DNA of 64,000 nucleotides from an uncultured Lachnospiraceae bacterium (lineage in GTDB: Bacteria > Bacillota > Clostridia > Lachnospirales > Lachnospiraceae): assembly GCA_949840915.1 (NCBI GenBank), contig CATKXY010000003.1, positions 102,298-166,297 of the forward strand. The letters are read 5' to 3'. Below the pieces are notes generated by a model. The model saw only the letters and a program-made list of their open reading frames with translations. It made no database searches and had not been told where the DNA came from. Positions 23,742 through 32,775 of the stretch are shown here, one piece after another. A program made the translations under genes and the position numbers. Each line of letters starts with the position of its first letter. The stretch's first letter is position 1.

Positions 23742-25575
23742 GAAAAAGGAGGATTTTGCAAAGCGGCTGGAAAAGCATCACGATGAGCTGCGCTGGCTTT
23801 ATATGGAGTTGTATGACAACGGTCCCATGTTTGCGGAGCTGTGCGGGCAAATGGAGCGTTTTTACCGGGAGAGAAAGACACAACTGCGGAGACGGGACGC
23901 AGTGAGGGAGTCTGACAGGGACTGGTATAAGGACAATCACATGCTGGGCATGATGTTCTACATTGACAATTTTGCGGGGAATATGAAGGGGGTGGAGACT
24001 CGGCTGGATTATATTGATAAATGCGGCGTCAACTATATCCACCTGATGCCTTTTCTGGACACGGTGGAAGGGCGTTCCGACGGCGGGTACGCGGTGGCGG
24101 ACTTCAGGACGGTACAGGATAAGCTGGGTTCTATGGAGGATTTGGAGAGCCTGACGGATGCATGCCATGAGAAGGGAATCAATGTCTGCATGGATTTTGT
24201 TATGAACCATACCTCCGAGGAGCACGAATGGGCCAGACGGGCCAGGCAGGGTGACGGGGAGTACATGAGCCGCTATTTTTTCTTTGATAATGGGGAGATA
24301 CCCGCTCAGTATGAGAGGACGGTGCCACAGGTATTTCCCACCACGGCTCCGGGAAATTTTACCTGGCTTGAGGATGCCGGACATTATGTGCTGACATCCT
24401 TTTACCCCTATCAGTGGGATCTGAATTACAAAAATCCCAGAGTGTTCAACGAGATGATGTACAATTTTTTGTATCTGGCCAACAGGGGGATTGATATTAT
24501 CCGTATTGACGCGGTGCCGTACATCTGGAAGGAGCTGGGGACCTCATGCCGGAATCTGCCGCAGGTGCATACCATTGTGCGTATGATGCGCATGATCAGC
24601 GAAGTGGTCTGTCCCTGCGTTCTTCTGCTGGGAGAGGTAGTCATGGAGCCGGAGAAGGTGACTCCTTATTTCGGAACGGTGGAAAAGCCCGAATGCCATA
24701 TGCTTTACAATGTGACTACCATGGCGACCACCTGGCATACGGTGGCCACCAGAGACGTGAGGCTTCTGAAAAGGCAGTTGGACATTGTCAGCGCACTGCC
24801 CAAGGAGTATGTGTTTTTAAACTATCTGCGCTGTCATGACGATATCGGTTGGGGACTCGACTATGGCACTCTGATGACGGAGGGTATCGGTGAATGTTCC
24901 CACAAGCAATATCTGAACGATTATTTTCAGGGTTATGCAGGAAGGAGCAACAGCCGGGGAGAGCTTTACAATGCCGATCCCGTCACAAAGGACGCCAGAT
25001 TCTGCGGGACGACAGCCTCCATGTGCGGTATTGAGAAGGCCGGTTTTGAACAGGATGAAGCGGCCATGGAACTGGCGGTGCGACTGGATGTGATGCTCCA
25101 TGCCTATATGTTCATGCAGTCCGGGATCCCGGTTTTGTACAGCGGGGATGAGATCGGGCAGGTCAATGACTACACTTATAAGGAAGATCCCCTTAAGGCA
25201 GCCGACTCCCGGTATATCCACAGAGGTCCGATGAACTGGGAACTGGCGCAAAATATTGAAAAACCGGGCACGTTGGAGGAGCGGATATTTGATGGGCTCA
25301 GACAGCTGGAGCAGATTCGCAAAACGAGGAAGGTGTTCAGATCGGATGCGGACGTCTGGACCGTTGACACCGGGAACCCGGCGGTACTTTGCATCGGCAG
25401 ATATTATGACGGCGAAAAGATGATCGGGTTGTTCAATTTCAGCGAGGATGCCCAGACCGCCGGAACCGGAGAGATGATCGGGGAGTACGAGGAGCTGCTC
25501 ACACAGCAAAAAATGCAGGCGGGTGATGTGAAGCTGCCGGGATACGGGTTTTATTATCTGGAGCAGACCTGCTGA
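23734..25575 (+). CDS. Amylosucrase/sucrose hydrolase-like GH13 enzyme
   Basis: A 613-residue GH13 protein close in size and motif order to amylosucrase (GH13_4). It has an N-terminal helical domain (about 1-80), then the catalytic barrel with YIHLMPFLDTVEGRSDGGYA, CMDFVMNHTSEEHEWA, IIRIDAVPYIWKE (nucleophile Asp about 257), LLLGEVVM (acid/base Glu about 301) and YLRCHDDIGWG. The pairs EGRSDGGYAV and HDDIGW are typical of that subfamily. It would split sucrose into fructose and a glucosyl unit that is hydrolysed or added to glucan; which of these cannot be seen. It is coupled to the fructokinase gene, which supports sucrose as substrate. No transporter gene is adjacent. Confidence 0.85.
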   Translation: MSKKKEDFAKRLEKHHDELRWLYMELYDNGPMFAELCGQMERFYRERKTQLRRRDAVRESDRDWYKDNHMLGMMFYIDNFAGNMKGVETRLDYIDKCGVNYIHLMPFLDTVEGRSDGGYAVADFRTVQDKLGSMEDLESLTDACHEKGINVCMDFVMNHTSEEHEWARRARQGDGEYMSRYFFFDNGEIPAQYERTVPQVFPTTAPGNFTWLEDAGHYVLTSFYPYQWDLNYKNPRVFNEMMYNFLYLANRGIDIIRIDAVPYIWKELGTSCRNLPQVHTIVRMMRMISEVVCPCVLLLGEVVMEPEKVTPYFGTVEKPECHMLYNVTTMATTWHTVATRDVRLLKRQLDIVSALPKEYVFLNYLRCHDDIGWGLDYGTLMTEGIGECSHKQYLNDYFQGYAGRSNSRGELYNADPVTKDARFCGTTASMCGIEKAGFEQDEAAMELAVRLDVMLHAYMFMQSGIPVLYSGDEIGQVNDYTYKEDPLKAADSRYIHRGPMNWELAQNIEKPGTLEERIFDGLRQLEQIRKTRKVFRSDADVWTVDTGNPAVLCIGRYYDGEKMIGLFNFSEDAQTAGTGEMIGEYEELLTQQKMQAGDVKLPGYGFYYLEQTC

Positions 25576-25593
25576 GCGCAGGCGCCTTCCTTG

Positions 25594-25622
25594 TTGACAA
25601 AGTCTGAGAAAAGAGGTATTGT
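25594..25622 (+). promoter_or_regulatory. Promoter of pepD-ltaE
   Basis: TTGACA (25594-25599), 17 bases, TATTGT (25617-25622). Confidence 0.6.
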
Positions 25623-25693
25623 CAAAACTGTATCGGGTTATGCTTATCTGAGAATGAAAGGGTAGCGTTAATATCGCTTTATGGAGGCATGGT

Positions 25694-27202
25694 ATGGGCG
25701 TTTTGTCAAATCTGGAACCGCAGAAGGTATTTTATTATTTTGAGGAGATCACCAAGATTCCCCATGGTTCGGGAAATGTGGAGCAGATCAGCGATTATCT
25801 TGTGGAGTTTGCCCGAAACAGAAATCTGGAGGTCATTCAGGATGCGCTGAAGAATGTGATCATATTCAAGGAGGCGGCCCCGGGTTATGAGGCTGAGCCT
25901 GCGGTGATTCTGCAGGGGCATATGGATATGGTGGCAGTGAAGGAGCCGGGCTGTCCGAAGGATATGAAGACGGAGGGGCTGCAGGCAGGTGTGGACGGAG
26001 ACTTTGTCTATGCGGAGCACACCAGTCTGGGTGGAGACGACGGCATTGCGGTGGCCTATGCGCTGGCGCTGCTGGACTCGGAGGAGCTTGTGCATCCTAG
26101 GCTGGAGGTGGTCATCACTGTGGATGAAGAGGTAGGGATGGACGGCGCCAGAGAGATCGATCTGTCCATGCTGCAGGGCAATCGGCTTGTAAATCTCGAT
26201 TCCGAGGAGGAAGGAGTCTTTCTAACGGGCTGTGCGGGAGGCGCAAGAGTAAACTGCAGCCTGCCTTTGGAGAAGGAGTCCGGTACGGGCACGGTGTGCA
26301 GACTTTTTATAGGCGGGCTGCTGGGAGGGCATTCCGGGGAGGAGATACAAAAGGAGCGCGGCAATTCCAATATTATATTCGGAAGGGTGCTTCGTGCGCT
26401 GAGCGAGTTGTATCCGGTGCGGCTCGTCTGTGTGGAGGGCGGTCTTGCCGACAATGCGATCCCCAGAGAGACCAAAGCGGAGCTGCTGTTTACCGGAGAC
26501 TGCGGGTCAGGCCGGAGGGATTCTGCGGGTCAGGCCGGACCGGCAGGTCTGAGAGAGCCAAAATGGCAGGCACAGCTGGAAAAACTTCAAAAAGAAATTG
26601 CGGCGGAGCTTGGCTCGAGGGATCCGGGCTTTGTGATGCGCTGGGAGTTTGACGACTGCGGGGAGGAAGTCTCTGCGCTGTCTGTGGAGGATACGCGCAA
26701 GTCCGCAGCCATGCTCTCTGCTCTGCCAAACGGCGTACAGAACATGAGCGCAGATATGCCGGGACTGGTGGAGACTTCGCTGAATCTTGGTATTTTGAAG
26801 CTTGAGGAAGAAGGGCTTACCGCAGAGTTTTCCGTGCGCAGCAGCATAGAGAGCGCCAGGGACGCGCTGATCGGGAGGCTTGCCGCAGTCACGGAGCTGG
26901 CGGGAGGCAGTGTCTCGGTGAGCGGAGTTTACCCCGGCTGGAAGTATCGTGCAGATTCGCCCCTGCGTGAGAAAATGATTCGGGTCTATCGGGAAATGTA
27001 TGGCAGGGAGCCCAGAGTGGAGGCCATTCACGCGGGGCTTGAGTGCGGGCTTTTGGGCAGCAAGATCCATGATCTGGACTGTGTGTCCATCGGTCCGGAT
27101 ATGCAGGCGATCCATACAACGGAAGAGAGACTGAGCATTTCTTCCACAAGGCGGGTATGGGAGTATCTGCTGCGTTTTCTGGCTGAAAAGGAGGGAGTAT
27201 AG
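25694..27202 (+). CDS. pepD: Aminoacyl-histidine dipeptidase (M20 family)
   Basis: A 502-residue zinc dipeptidase of the PepD group. It starts VLSNLEPQKVFYYFEEITKIPHGSGN. The metal-site segments are VILQGHMDMVAVKEPG, SLGGDDGIAVAYALAL and TVDEEVGMDGAREID, with GGLLGGHSGEEIQKERGN and a C-terminal HAGLECGLLGSK. It cleaves dipeptides in the cytosol. GGAGGC precedes the ATG. Around residues 270-295 there is a glycine/arginine-rich stretch (DCGSGRRDSAGQAG...) absent from the usual family pattern. At DNA level it carries two copies of ctgcgggtcaggccgga 23 bases apart, so it looks like a lineage-specific insertion. It is followed after 2 bases by the aldolase-like gene. Confidence 0.92.
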   Translation: MGVLSNLEPQKVFYYFEEITKIPHGSGNVEQISDYLVEFARNRNLEVIQDALKNVIIFKEAAPGYEAEPAVILQGHMDMVAVKEPGCPKDMKTEGLQAGVDGDFVYAEHTSLGGDDGIAVAYALALLDSEELVHPRLEVVITVDEEVGMDGAREIDLSMLQGNRLVNLDSEEEGVFLTGCAGGARVNCSLPLEKESGTGTVCRLFIGGLLGGHSGEEIQKERGNSNIIFGRVLRALSELYPVRLVCVEGGLADNAIPRETKAELLFTGDCGSGRRDSAGQAGPAGLREPKWQAQLEKLQKEIAAELGSRDPGFVMRWEFDDCGEEVSALSVEDTRKSAAMLSALPNGVQNMSADMPGLVETSLNLGILKLEEEGLTAEFSVRSSIESARDALIGRLAAVTELAGGSVSVSGVYPGWKYRADSPLREKMIRVYREMYGREPRVEAIHAGLECGLLGSKIHDLDCVSIGPDMQAIHTTEERLSISSTRRVWEYLLRFLAEKEGV

Positions 27203-27204
27203 TC

Positions 27205-28239
27205 ATGATTCTGTTTCAATGCGATTACAATGAGGGTGCGCACCCTAAGGTGCTGGAGCGTCTGGTGCAGACCAATCCGGAGCAGACGGTGGGCTATGGC
27301 GAGGATGGCTATTGCCTGGAGGCTGCAGACAAGATTCGTAAAGCCTGCGGGGACGAGAGCCTGGCTGTTCATTTTCTGGTGGGCGGCACTCAGACCAATA
27401 TGACGGTGATCGACGCGGCGCTTCGTTCTCATCAGGGAGTGCTCTGTGCGGCCACAGGACATATCAATGTCCATGAGACGGGAGCGGTGGAGTCCTGCGG
27501 CCACAAGGTGCTGGAACTGCCCGAAAAGGACGGAAAGATTACGGCGGCGCAGGTGGAGAATGCCTGTATAGAGCACAGAGACAATGGCAGTTTCGAGCAT
27601 ATGGTGCAGCCTAAAATGGTATACATATCCAGCCCCACAGAATTGGGAACCATCTACAGCAAAGACGAATTGTCTGCGCTCTATGAAGTCTGCCGGAAGT
27701 ATGATCTGTATCTGTTTCTGGACGGCGCCCGACTGGGCTATGGCCTTGCGGCCTCGGACAACGATCTGACGCTTGCGGATATCGCCCGGTACACGGACGT
27801 ATTTTATATCGGCGGAACCAAGGTGGGCGCACTGTTTGGGGAGGCGGTGGTCATCAGCCGCGATGAGTTGAAGAAAGACTTCCGCTATCTGATCAAGCAA
27901 AAGGGCGGCATGCTGGCAAAGGGAAGGCTTCTGGGGGTGCAGTTTGACGCACTGTTTACGGATGGACTCTATCTGGAGATCGCTTCTCATGCAACGGTTC
28001 TTGCGGAGAGACTGCGGGAGGCCTTTCTGAAAAAGGGCTATGAGCTGGTGGCACCCAATCACACCAATCAGATATTTGTGGTCATGCCGGATGCACATCT
28101 GGAAGTATTGCGCGAGCATTTCGGGTTTTCTTACGACCACAGAGCGGATGCGGAACACAGCGTGGTCCGTTTCTGTACCAGCTGGGCTACGGCGGAGGAC
28201 AATGTGGATGCCCTGATCGACATGATAGAGGGGATTTGA
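27205..28239 (+). CDS. ltaE: Threonine aldolase-like PLP enzyme (beta-eliminating lyase family)
   Basis: A 344-residue fold-type I PLP enzyme. It opens FQCDYNEGAHPKVLERLVQTN...VGYGEDGY. VHFLVGGTQTNMTVIDAALR matches the cofactor phosphate region, LFLDGARLGYGL is the aspartate motif and FYIGGTKVGALFGEAVV carries the Schiff-base lysine. The family splits threonine to glycine and acetaldehyde; clostridial members may prefer other beta-hydroxy amino acids. It lies 2 bases after pepD with a GGAGG overlapping the pepD end, so the two form an operon for using peptides and amino acids. Confidence 0.85.
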   Translation: MILFQCDYNEGAHPKVLERLVQTNPEQTVGYGEDGYCLEAADKIRKACGDESLAVHFLVGGTQTNMTVIDAALRSHQGVLCAATGHINVHETGAVESCGHKVLELPEKDGKITAAQVENACIEHRDNGSFEHMVQPKMVYISSPTELGTIYSKDELSALYEVCRKYDLYLFLDGARLGYGLAASDNDLTLADIARYTDVFYIGGTKVGALFGEAVVISRDELKKDFRYLIKQKGGMLAKGRLLGVQFDALFTDGLYLEIASHATVLAERLREAFLKKGYELVAPNHTNQIFVVMPDAHLEVLREHFGFSYDHRADAEHSVVRFCTSWATAEDNVDALIDMIEGI

Positions 28240-28299
28240 GGAGATTGTGCGATAAAAATTGAATCGTAACAAAAATTTCAACAATTTTCAAAAAACCTA

Positions 28300-28328
28300 T
28301 TGCTTTTTTTAAAGACACGAGTTATAAT
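28300..28328 (+). promoter_or_regulatory. Promoter of tRNA-Pro
   Basis: TTGCTT (28300-28305), 17 bases, TATAAT (28323-28328), just ahead of the tRNA. Confidence 0.7.
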
Positions 28329-28341
28329 ACTGCTTGTGCTT

Positions 28342-28416
28342 CGGGGTGTGGCTCAGCTTGGTTAGAGCGCCGTCTTAGGGAGGCGGAGGTCGCGAGTTCG
28401 AATCCCGCCACTCCGA
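28342..28416 (+). tRNA. tRNA-Pro with A34 (anticodon AGG)
   Basis: A 75-base cloverleaf: acceptor CGGGGTG/CACTCCG with the C1-G72 pair of bacterial tRNA-Pro, D arm GCTC/GAGC, anticodon stem CCGTC/GGCGG with loop TTAGGGA. Loop positions 34-36 read AGG. The T arm GCGAG/CCCGC has one A-C mismatch. An A at the wobble position is rare in bacteria outside tRNA-Arg(ACG) and would need deamination to inosine by a TadA enzyme. Promoter and terminator flank it closely. Confidence 0.88.
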
Positions 28417-28425
28417 TGATATGAA

Positions 28426-28466
28426 AACGCCAAAACATTGTTTTATAGTGTTTTGGCGTTCTTTCT
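28426..28466 (+). terminator. Terminator after tRNA-Pro
   Basis: AACGCCAAAACA (28426-28437) pairs with TGTTTTGGCGTT (28449-28460), followed by ctttct. Confidence 0.8.
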
Positions 28467-28489
28467 ATACATAGAAGGAATCAAACGGT

Positions 28490-29056
28490 ATGATTGAGGA
28501 GTGTATGATTTGTGAGGCGGGCGCATCCGTCCCCGTGGAGATTATCTATACGGGGAGAAAATCTCTGGGGCTGCAGGTAAAGAGCGACGGCAGCGTTTAT
28601 GCCCGGGTGCCTGAGGGGACGGCGGACGAAGTGGTCCGGTATTTTATCGAGAAGCATACGACGTGGATCCTGAGGAAGCGGAGCCGGCTGGTAAATGCGC
28701 CGCAGGGGCAGCTCACACGGCTTCCGGAGGTGACGGGCGAAGCGGGCAGACGGCAGATCAGGCGGCTCGTAACGCAGCGGGTGGCTTATTATGCCGGTTT
28801 GATGGGAGTGGCCTACGGCCGTATCTCCATGCGCAACCAGAAGACCCGATGGGGGAGCTGCAGCAGTGACGGGAATCTGAATTTTAACTGCAGACTGTTG
28901 TTTGTCCCCGGGGAGCTGATCGATTATGTGGTGGTACATGAGTTGGCGCACAGGCGGCATATGAATCATTCTCCTGCGTTCTGGCAGGAGGTGGAGCGCT
29001 ATCTGCCGGACTATCGGGAGCGCAGGGAGAGACTGAAACAATATGGTATAGAATGA
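28490..29056 (+). CDS. YgjP-type (DUF45) metallopeptidase
   Basis: A 188-residue protein of the YgjP/DUF45 group. VEIIYTGRKSLGLQVKSDGSVYARVP is the typical N-terminal sheet, and then MRNQKTRWGSCSSDGNLNFN and LIDYVVVHELAHRRHMNHSPAFW. The HELAH plus downstream histidine matches the zinc site of gluzincin-like peptidases. The substrate is unknown. It lies 22 bases upstream of the rRNA methyltransferase and may share its transcript. Confidence 0.88.
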   Translation: MIEECMICEAGASVPVEIIYTGRKSLGLQVKSDGSVYARVPEGTADEVVRYFIEKHTTWILRKRSRLVNAPQGQLTRLPEVTGEAGRRQIRRLVTQRVAYYAGLMGVAYGRISMRNQKTRWGSCSSDGNLNFNCRLLFVPGELIDYVVVHELAHRRHMNHSPAFWQEVERYLPDYRERRERLKQYGIE

Positions 29057-29077
29057 CGGAGGTTTGAATATACAGGC

Positions 29078-30229
29078 ATGAGAGATAAAATCTGTTCTGT
29101 GTCCGGAAAATGCGGCGGATGCAGATGGGTGGATAAACCCTATCAGGAACAATTGCAGGAGAAGGAGAAGCGCTTTGCCAGACTGATGGCCCCCTATTGC
29201 AAGCCGGAGCCTGTGATCGGCATGGAGCAGCCGGCTCACTATCGCAACAAGGTGCATGCGGTGTTCGGGGAGGACAGGAGACATCATATCATCTCCGGCA
29301 TCTATGAGGCCGCCAGCCACCGCATCGTACCGGTGGACAGCTGCTATATAGAAAATGAAAAGGCTGACGCTGTCATTGTCACCATCAGAAAGCTTTTGCC
29401 CTCATTCAGGATAAGGCCCTACAATGAGGATACGGGCTATGGCCTGTTCCGTCATGTGCTGATTCGAACGGCACACGCCACGGGACAGATTATGGTGGTT
29501 CTGGTTCTGGCTTCGCCGATTCTGCCGTCAAAAAACAATTTTGTGAAGGCACTGAGAAAAGAGCACCCGGAGATCACAACGATTGTCGTCAATGTCAATG
29601 ACCGCGGCACCAGTATGGTGCTGGGGGAGCGGGAACAGGTGATCTATGGAAAGGGTTATATAGAGGATGTGCTCTGCGGGAAGACCTTCCGCATTTCTCC
29701 TAAATCTTTCTATCAGGTCAATCCGGTGCAGACAGAAAAGCTATACGGCAAAGCGCTGGAGTATGCCCGGCTTTCAGGCAGGGAGACTGTGCTGGACGCC
29801 TATTGCGGCACCGGAACCATCGGAATCATTGCTGCAGATCGGGCGGGCAGCGTGATCGGCGTGGAATTGAACGCTGATGCGGTGCGTGATGCGCGCATCA
29901 ACGCCAGGCGCAACGGAGTGGAAAATATCCGGTTCTATCTGAATGATGCAGGTAAGTTTTTGACGGATCTGGCTGAGCAGGGCAATGTGGATGTGCTGTT
30001 GATGGATCCGCCCCGGGCGGGCAGCGACGAGGCGTTTTTGAGCTCGGTGATCCGGCTGGGACCGTCGAGAGTGGTCTATGTGTCCTGCAATCCCGAGACG
30101 CTGATCCGTGATATCAAGTATCTGAAAAAGCACGGTTATCAGGTAAAGCGGGCGGTGGGGGTGGATATGTTCCCATTCACGGAGGCCTTGGAGGCCGTCT
30201 GTCTGCTGGAGAAGCACGGTAAAAAATAA
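29078..30229 (+). CDS. 23S rRNA (uracil-5-)-methyltransferase, RlmD/RlmCD group
   Basis: A 383-residue class I methyltransferase that makes 5-methyluridine in 23S rRNA. The N-terminus keeps the cluster cysteines of the RumA group (CSVSGKCGGC) but there is no TRAM domain, making it shorter than the ~450-residue two-domain members. Later motifs are SPKSFYQVNPVQTEKLYGKAL, VLDAYCGTGTIGIIAA (SAM site), LLMDPPRAG and VYVSCNPETLIRDI with the catalytic cysteine at about 336. A GGAGG sequence precedes the start. The length and missing TRAM fit the compact clostridial form. Confidence 0.88.
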   Translation: MRDKICSVSGKCGGCRWVDKPYQEQLQEKEKRFARLMAPYCKPEPVIGMEQPAHYRNKVHAVFGEDRRHHIISGIYEAASHRIVPVDSCYIENEKADAVIVTIRKLLPSFRIRPYNEDTGYGLFRHVLIRTAHATGQIMVVLVLASPILPSKNNFVKALRKEHPEITTIVVNVNDRGTSMVLGEREQVIYGKGYIEDVLCGKTFRISPKSFYQVNPVQTEKLYGKALEYARLSGRETVLDAYCGTGTIGIIAADRAGSVIGVELNADAVRDARINARRNGVENIRFYLNDAGKFLTDLAEQGNVDVLLMDPPRAGSDEAFLSSVIRLGPSRVVYVSCNPETLIRDIKYLKKHGYQVKRAVGVDMFPFTEALEAVCLLEKHGKK

Positions 30230-30286
30230 GGCTTGCCCTGAGCATTTCATAGTGTTATAGTATACAATAAAAGGAAGAGGGCAGAT

Positions 30287-31012
30287 ATGTTTGAAGAATT
30301 CCTGAACCAAAGGTGGGTTGAAATTTTCATAGATTCTTTCTGGAAGATCCTGCTGCCGGGATTGAAGCTTACCATTCCCCTGACAGCGCTTTCTTTTGTG
30401 TTTGCGCTGATGATTGCGGTGCTTGTGGCCCTGATTCAGTTTGCGAATGTGCGGGTGCTGAAACAGATTGCCCGCTTTTATGTGTGGGTGATCCGGGGAA
30501 CGCCGATTCTGGTGCAGCTTTTTGTGGTGTTTTACGGACTGCCGAGTCTGGGAGTGCTGCTGGAACCCTTTCCGGCAGCGGTGATCGTGTTTTCCATCAA
30601 CGAGGGCGCCTATGCCTCGGAGACCATTCGCGCAGCGCTGGAATCCGTGCCCAAGGGACAGATAGAGGCCGGGTATTGCGTGGGGATGTCATGGATGCAG
30701 ATCATGTGGAGAATCGTGCTTCCCCAGGCGCTGCGCATCGCGTTTCCGCCCCTGTCGAATTCTCTGATCGGACTTTTGAAGGAGACTTCTCTGGCGGCAA
30801 ACATCACCGTGGCGGAGATGTTTATGTCCACGCAGCGGATTGTGGCGAGAACCTATGAACCGCTGTTGCTTTATCTGGAAGTGGGATTCATCTATCTGAT
30901 GTTTTGCACGATATTGACCGGAGTTCAGCGGGCGGGAGAAAAGAGACTGCGGACTTATGGCCGTCAGCCCATGCAGAAGCATACGTCCGTACGCAGGAGA
31001 CTGCGGGTCTGA
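30287..31012 (+). CDS. Polar amino-acid ABC transporter permease
   Basis: A 241-residue membrane protein with about five helices and the HisMQ-type pattern: GLKLTIPLTALSFVFALMIA at the start, the conserved YVWVIRGTPILVQLFVVFYGLP, the EAA loop INEGAYASETIRAALESVPKGQIEAG and VLPQALRIAFPPLSNSLIGLLKETSL. It forms a homodimer in the membrane with the ATPase encoded next. The order permease-ATPase-binding protein is complete. A ribosome site AGAGGGCAG lies before the ATG. Confidence 0.93.
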   Translation: MFEEFLNQRWVEIFIDSFWKILLPGLKLTIPLTALSFVFALMIAVLVALIQFANVRVLKQIARFYVWVIRGTPILVQLFVVFYGLPSLGVLLEPFPAAVIVFSINEGAYASETIRAALESVPKGQIEAGYCVGMSWMQIMWRIVLPQALRIAFPPLSNSLIGLLKETSLAANITVAEMFMSTQRIVARTYEPLLLYLEVGFIYLMFCTILTGVQRAGEKRLRTYGRQPMQKHTSVRRRLRV

Positions 31013-31035
31013 GCGCGATAAAGGAGGATGATACC

Positions 31036-31779
31036 ATGTTGGAAGTCAGAGGTTTGCGGAAGTCCTTCGGTGGTCTTGAGGTGCTGCGGGATGTTGATCT
31101 GGATGTGAATAAGGGAGATGTGGTGGCGATTCTGGGGCCCAGCGGTTCGGGCAAGACTACGCTGCTTCGTTGTCTGAACTTTCTGGAGACGGCGGATGCG
31201 GGGAGTTATAGTTTTGACGGAGAGCGCTTTGCGATGGATAAGATATCTAGGCGGGATATCGCCCGAATCCGCAGGAAGACAGGATTTGTGTTCCAGAGTT
31301 TTAATCTGTTCAGCAATAAGACGGCGCTGCAGAATGTGACGGAAGGTCTGATCGCCGCAGGGAAACGGAAGCGGCAGGAGGCGGAGGAGATTGGAAGGCA
31401 GATGCTTAGCAAGGTCGGACTTTCCGACAGGCAGGACTACTATCCGCACCAGCTCTCCGGGGGGCAGCAGCAGCGTGTGGCAATTGCAAGAGCGCTTGCC
31501 GCCGGTCCGGAGATTATCTTTTTTGACGAACCCACCTCGGCGCTGGACCCGGAACTTACGGGGGAGGTGCTTCAGGTGATGCGTGGGCTGGCAGATGAGG
31601 GCATGACCATGCTGGTGGTGACGCATGAGATTGCTTTTGCGAGACAGGTGTCCGGCCGGGTGATTTTCATGGACGGAGGCGTGGTGCTGGAGGCCGGAAC
31701 CAGCAGCGAATTTTTTACCGCCCCCAGGGAAGAGAGGAGCAGAGAATTTCTGCGTACCCTGCAGGAGCGCGGGGCGTGA
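31036..31779 (+). CDS. Polar amino-acid ABC transporter ATP-binding protein
   Basis: A 247-residue ATPase of the GlnQ/HisP type: Walker A GPSGSGKTTLL, Q-loop GFVFQSFNLF, signature LSGGQQQRVAIARAL, Walker B IIFFDEPTSALDPE and H-loop VVTHEIAFA. AAGGAGGATG precedes the ATG at 31036; the frame is open further upstream, but that part overlaps the permease and has no ribosome site. It energises the permease encoded just before it. Confidence 0.95.
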   Translation: MLEVRGLRKSFGGLEVLRDVDLDVNKGDVVAILGPSGSGKTTLLRCLNFLETADAGSYSFDGERFAMDKISRRDIARIRRKTGFVFQSFNLFSNKTALQNVTEGLIAAGKRKRQEAEEIGRQMLSKVGLSDRQDYYPHQLSGGQQQRVAIARALAAGPEIIFFDEPTSALDPELTGEVLQVMRGLADEGMTMLVVTHEIAFARQVSGRVIFMDGGVVLEAGTSSEFFTAPREERSREFLRTLQERGA

Positions 31780-31847
31780 GCCCGGTTCTGCGGATGTTCA
31801 GTTGTGCAATGCGGTGATTTGTCATTATGGAGGAAAGAGGAGAAGAT

Positions 31848-32678
31848 ATGAAAAAGCGGAATTGGAAGAAATATGCGGTTTTGTTGACTGTTCTGGGGGC
31901 CTTTGCGCTCTCCGGCTGCGGCGGTAAAACGCCCGGAAACAATGCTTCTTTGGGAGAGGGCGGAGAGAAGGACCAGCTTGCCCGCATACAGGAGTCAGGG
32001 GAGATCACGGTGGCCATGGAGGGAACCTGGGCGCCCTGGACCTATCATGACGAACAGGATGAACTGGTGGGTTTTGATGTGGAGGTTGCACAGAAAATTG
32101 CGGAGAAGCTTGGTGTGAAAGCGGTCTTTGTGGAGGGCGAGTGGGACGGCCTTCTGGCCGGACTGGACGCGGGGCGCTATGACATCATGGTGAACGGTGT
32201 GGAATACACGGAGGAAAGAGCGGAAAAGTATGATTTTTCCGAGCCCTACGGTTATATCAAGACTGCCATCATTGTAAACGGCGGCAACACGGATATTCAA
32301 TCCTTTGAGGATCTGGACGGCAAGACTACGGCAAACACGATTTCCAGTACTTATGCGCAATTGGCGGAGAGCTATGGCGCCACCGCCACGGGAGTAGATG
32401 ATCTGAATCAGACCATTGAGCTTTTGCTGCAGGGTAGAATTGACGCCACGCTGAATGCCGAAGTGACCTTTTATGATTATATGAATGTACACCCGGACGC
32501 CGATCTGAAGGTGGCGGCGCTCACCGAGGACGCATCTCATGTCTGCATCCCTCTGCGCAGAGGAGAGGATTCCCGGAGCCTGCGGGAAGCGGTGAATCAG
32601 GCCATTGCCGAGCTTAGGGAGGAAGGGGTCCTGAGCGAGATATCTGTTAAGTATTTCGGGACGAATATCACAGGTTAA
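31848..32678 (+). CDS. Amino-acid ABC transporter substrate-binding lipoprotein
   Basis: A 276-residue lipoprotein with a basic start (MKKRNWKKYAVLL), hydrophobic stretch and lipobox LSGC at about 22-25, followed by a family 3 binding domain. ITVAMEGTWAPWTYHDEQDELVGFDVEVAQKIAEKLG (in pieces) opens the domain, with DIMVNGVEYTEERAEKYDFSEPY and a closing VLSEISVKYFGTNITG. AGGAGAAG precedes the ATG at 31848. The family suggests a polar or charged amino acid or cystine; the exact ligand is not visible. Confidence 0.93.
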   Translation: MKKRNWKKYAVLLTVLGAFALSGCGGKTPGNNASLGEGGEKDQLARIQESGEITVAMEGTWAPWTYHDEQDELVGFDVEVAQKIAEKLGVKAVFVEGEWDGLLAGLDAGRYDIMVNGVEYTEERAEKYDFSEPYGYIKTAIIVNGGNTDIQSFEDLDGKTTANTISSTYAQLAESYGATATGVDDLNQTIELLLQGRIDATLNAEVTFYDYMNVHPDADLKVAALTEDASHVCIPLRRGEDSRSLREAVNQAIAELREEGVLSEISVKYFGTNITG

Positions 32679-32704
32679 TTTATAGAGATGACTGCTAAGA
32701 AGAA

Positions 32705-32750
32705 AAAAGAGTTGTGCCGGTCTGTTTTAGGCGACCGGCACAACTCTTTT
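32705..32750. terminator. Bidirectional terminator between ABC operon and DHH gene
   Basis: AGAGTTGTGCCGGTC and GACCGGCACAACTCT form a 15-bp stem with A-run before and T-run after, so it works on both strands. Confidence 0.9.
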
Positions 32751-32775
32751 ATTTATTACTATCTTTATCAATTAT

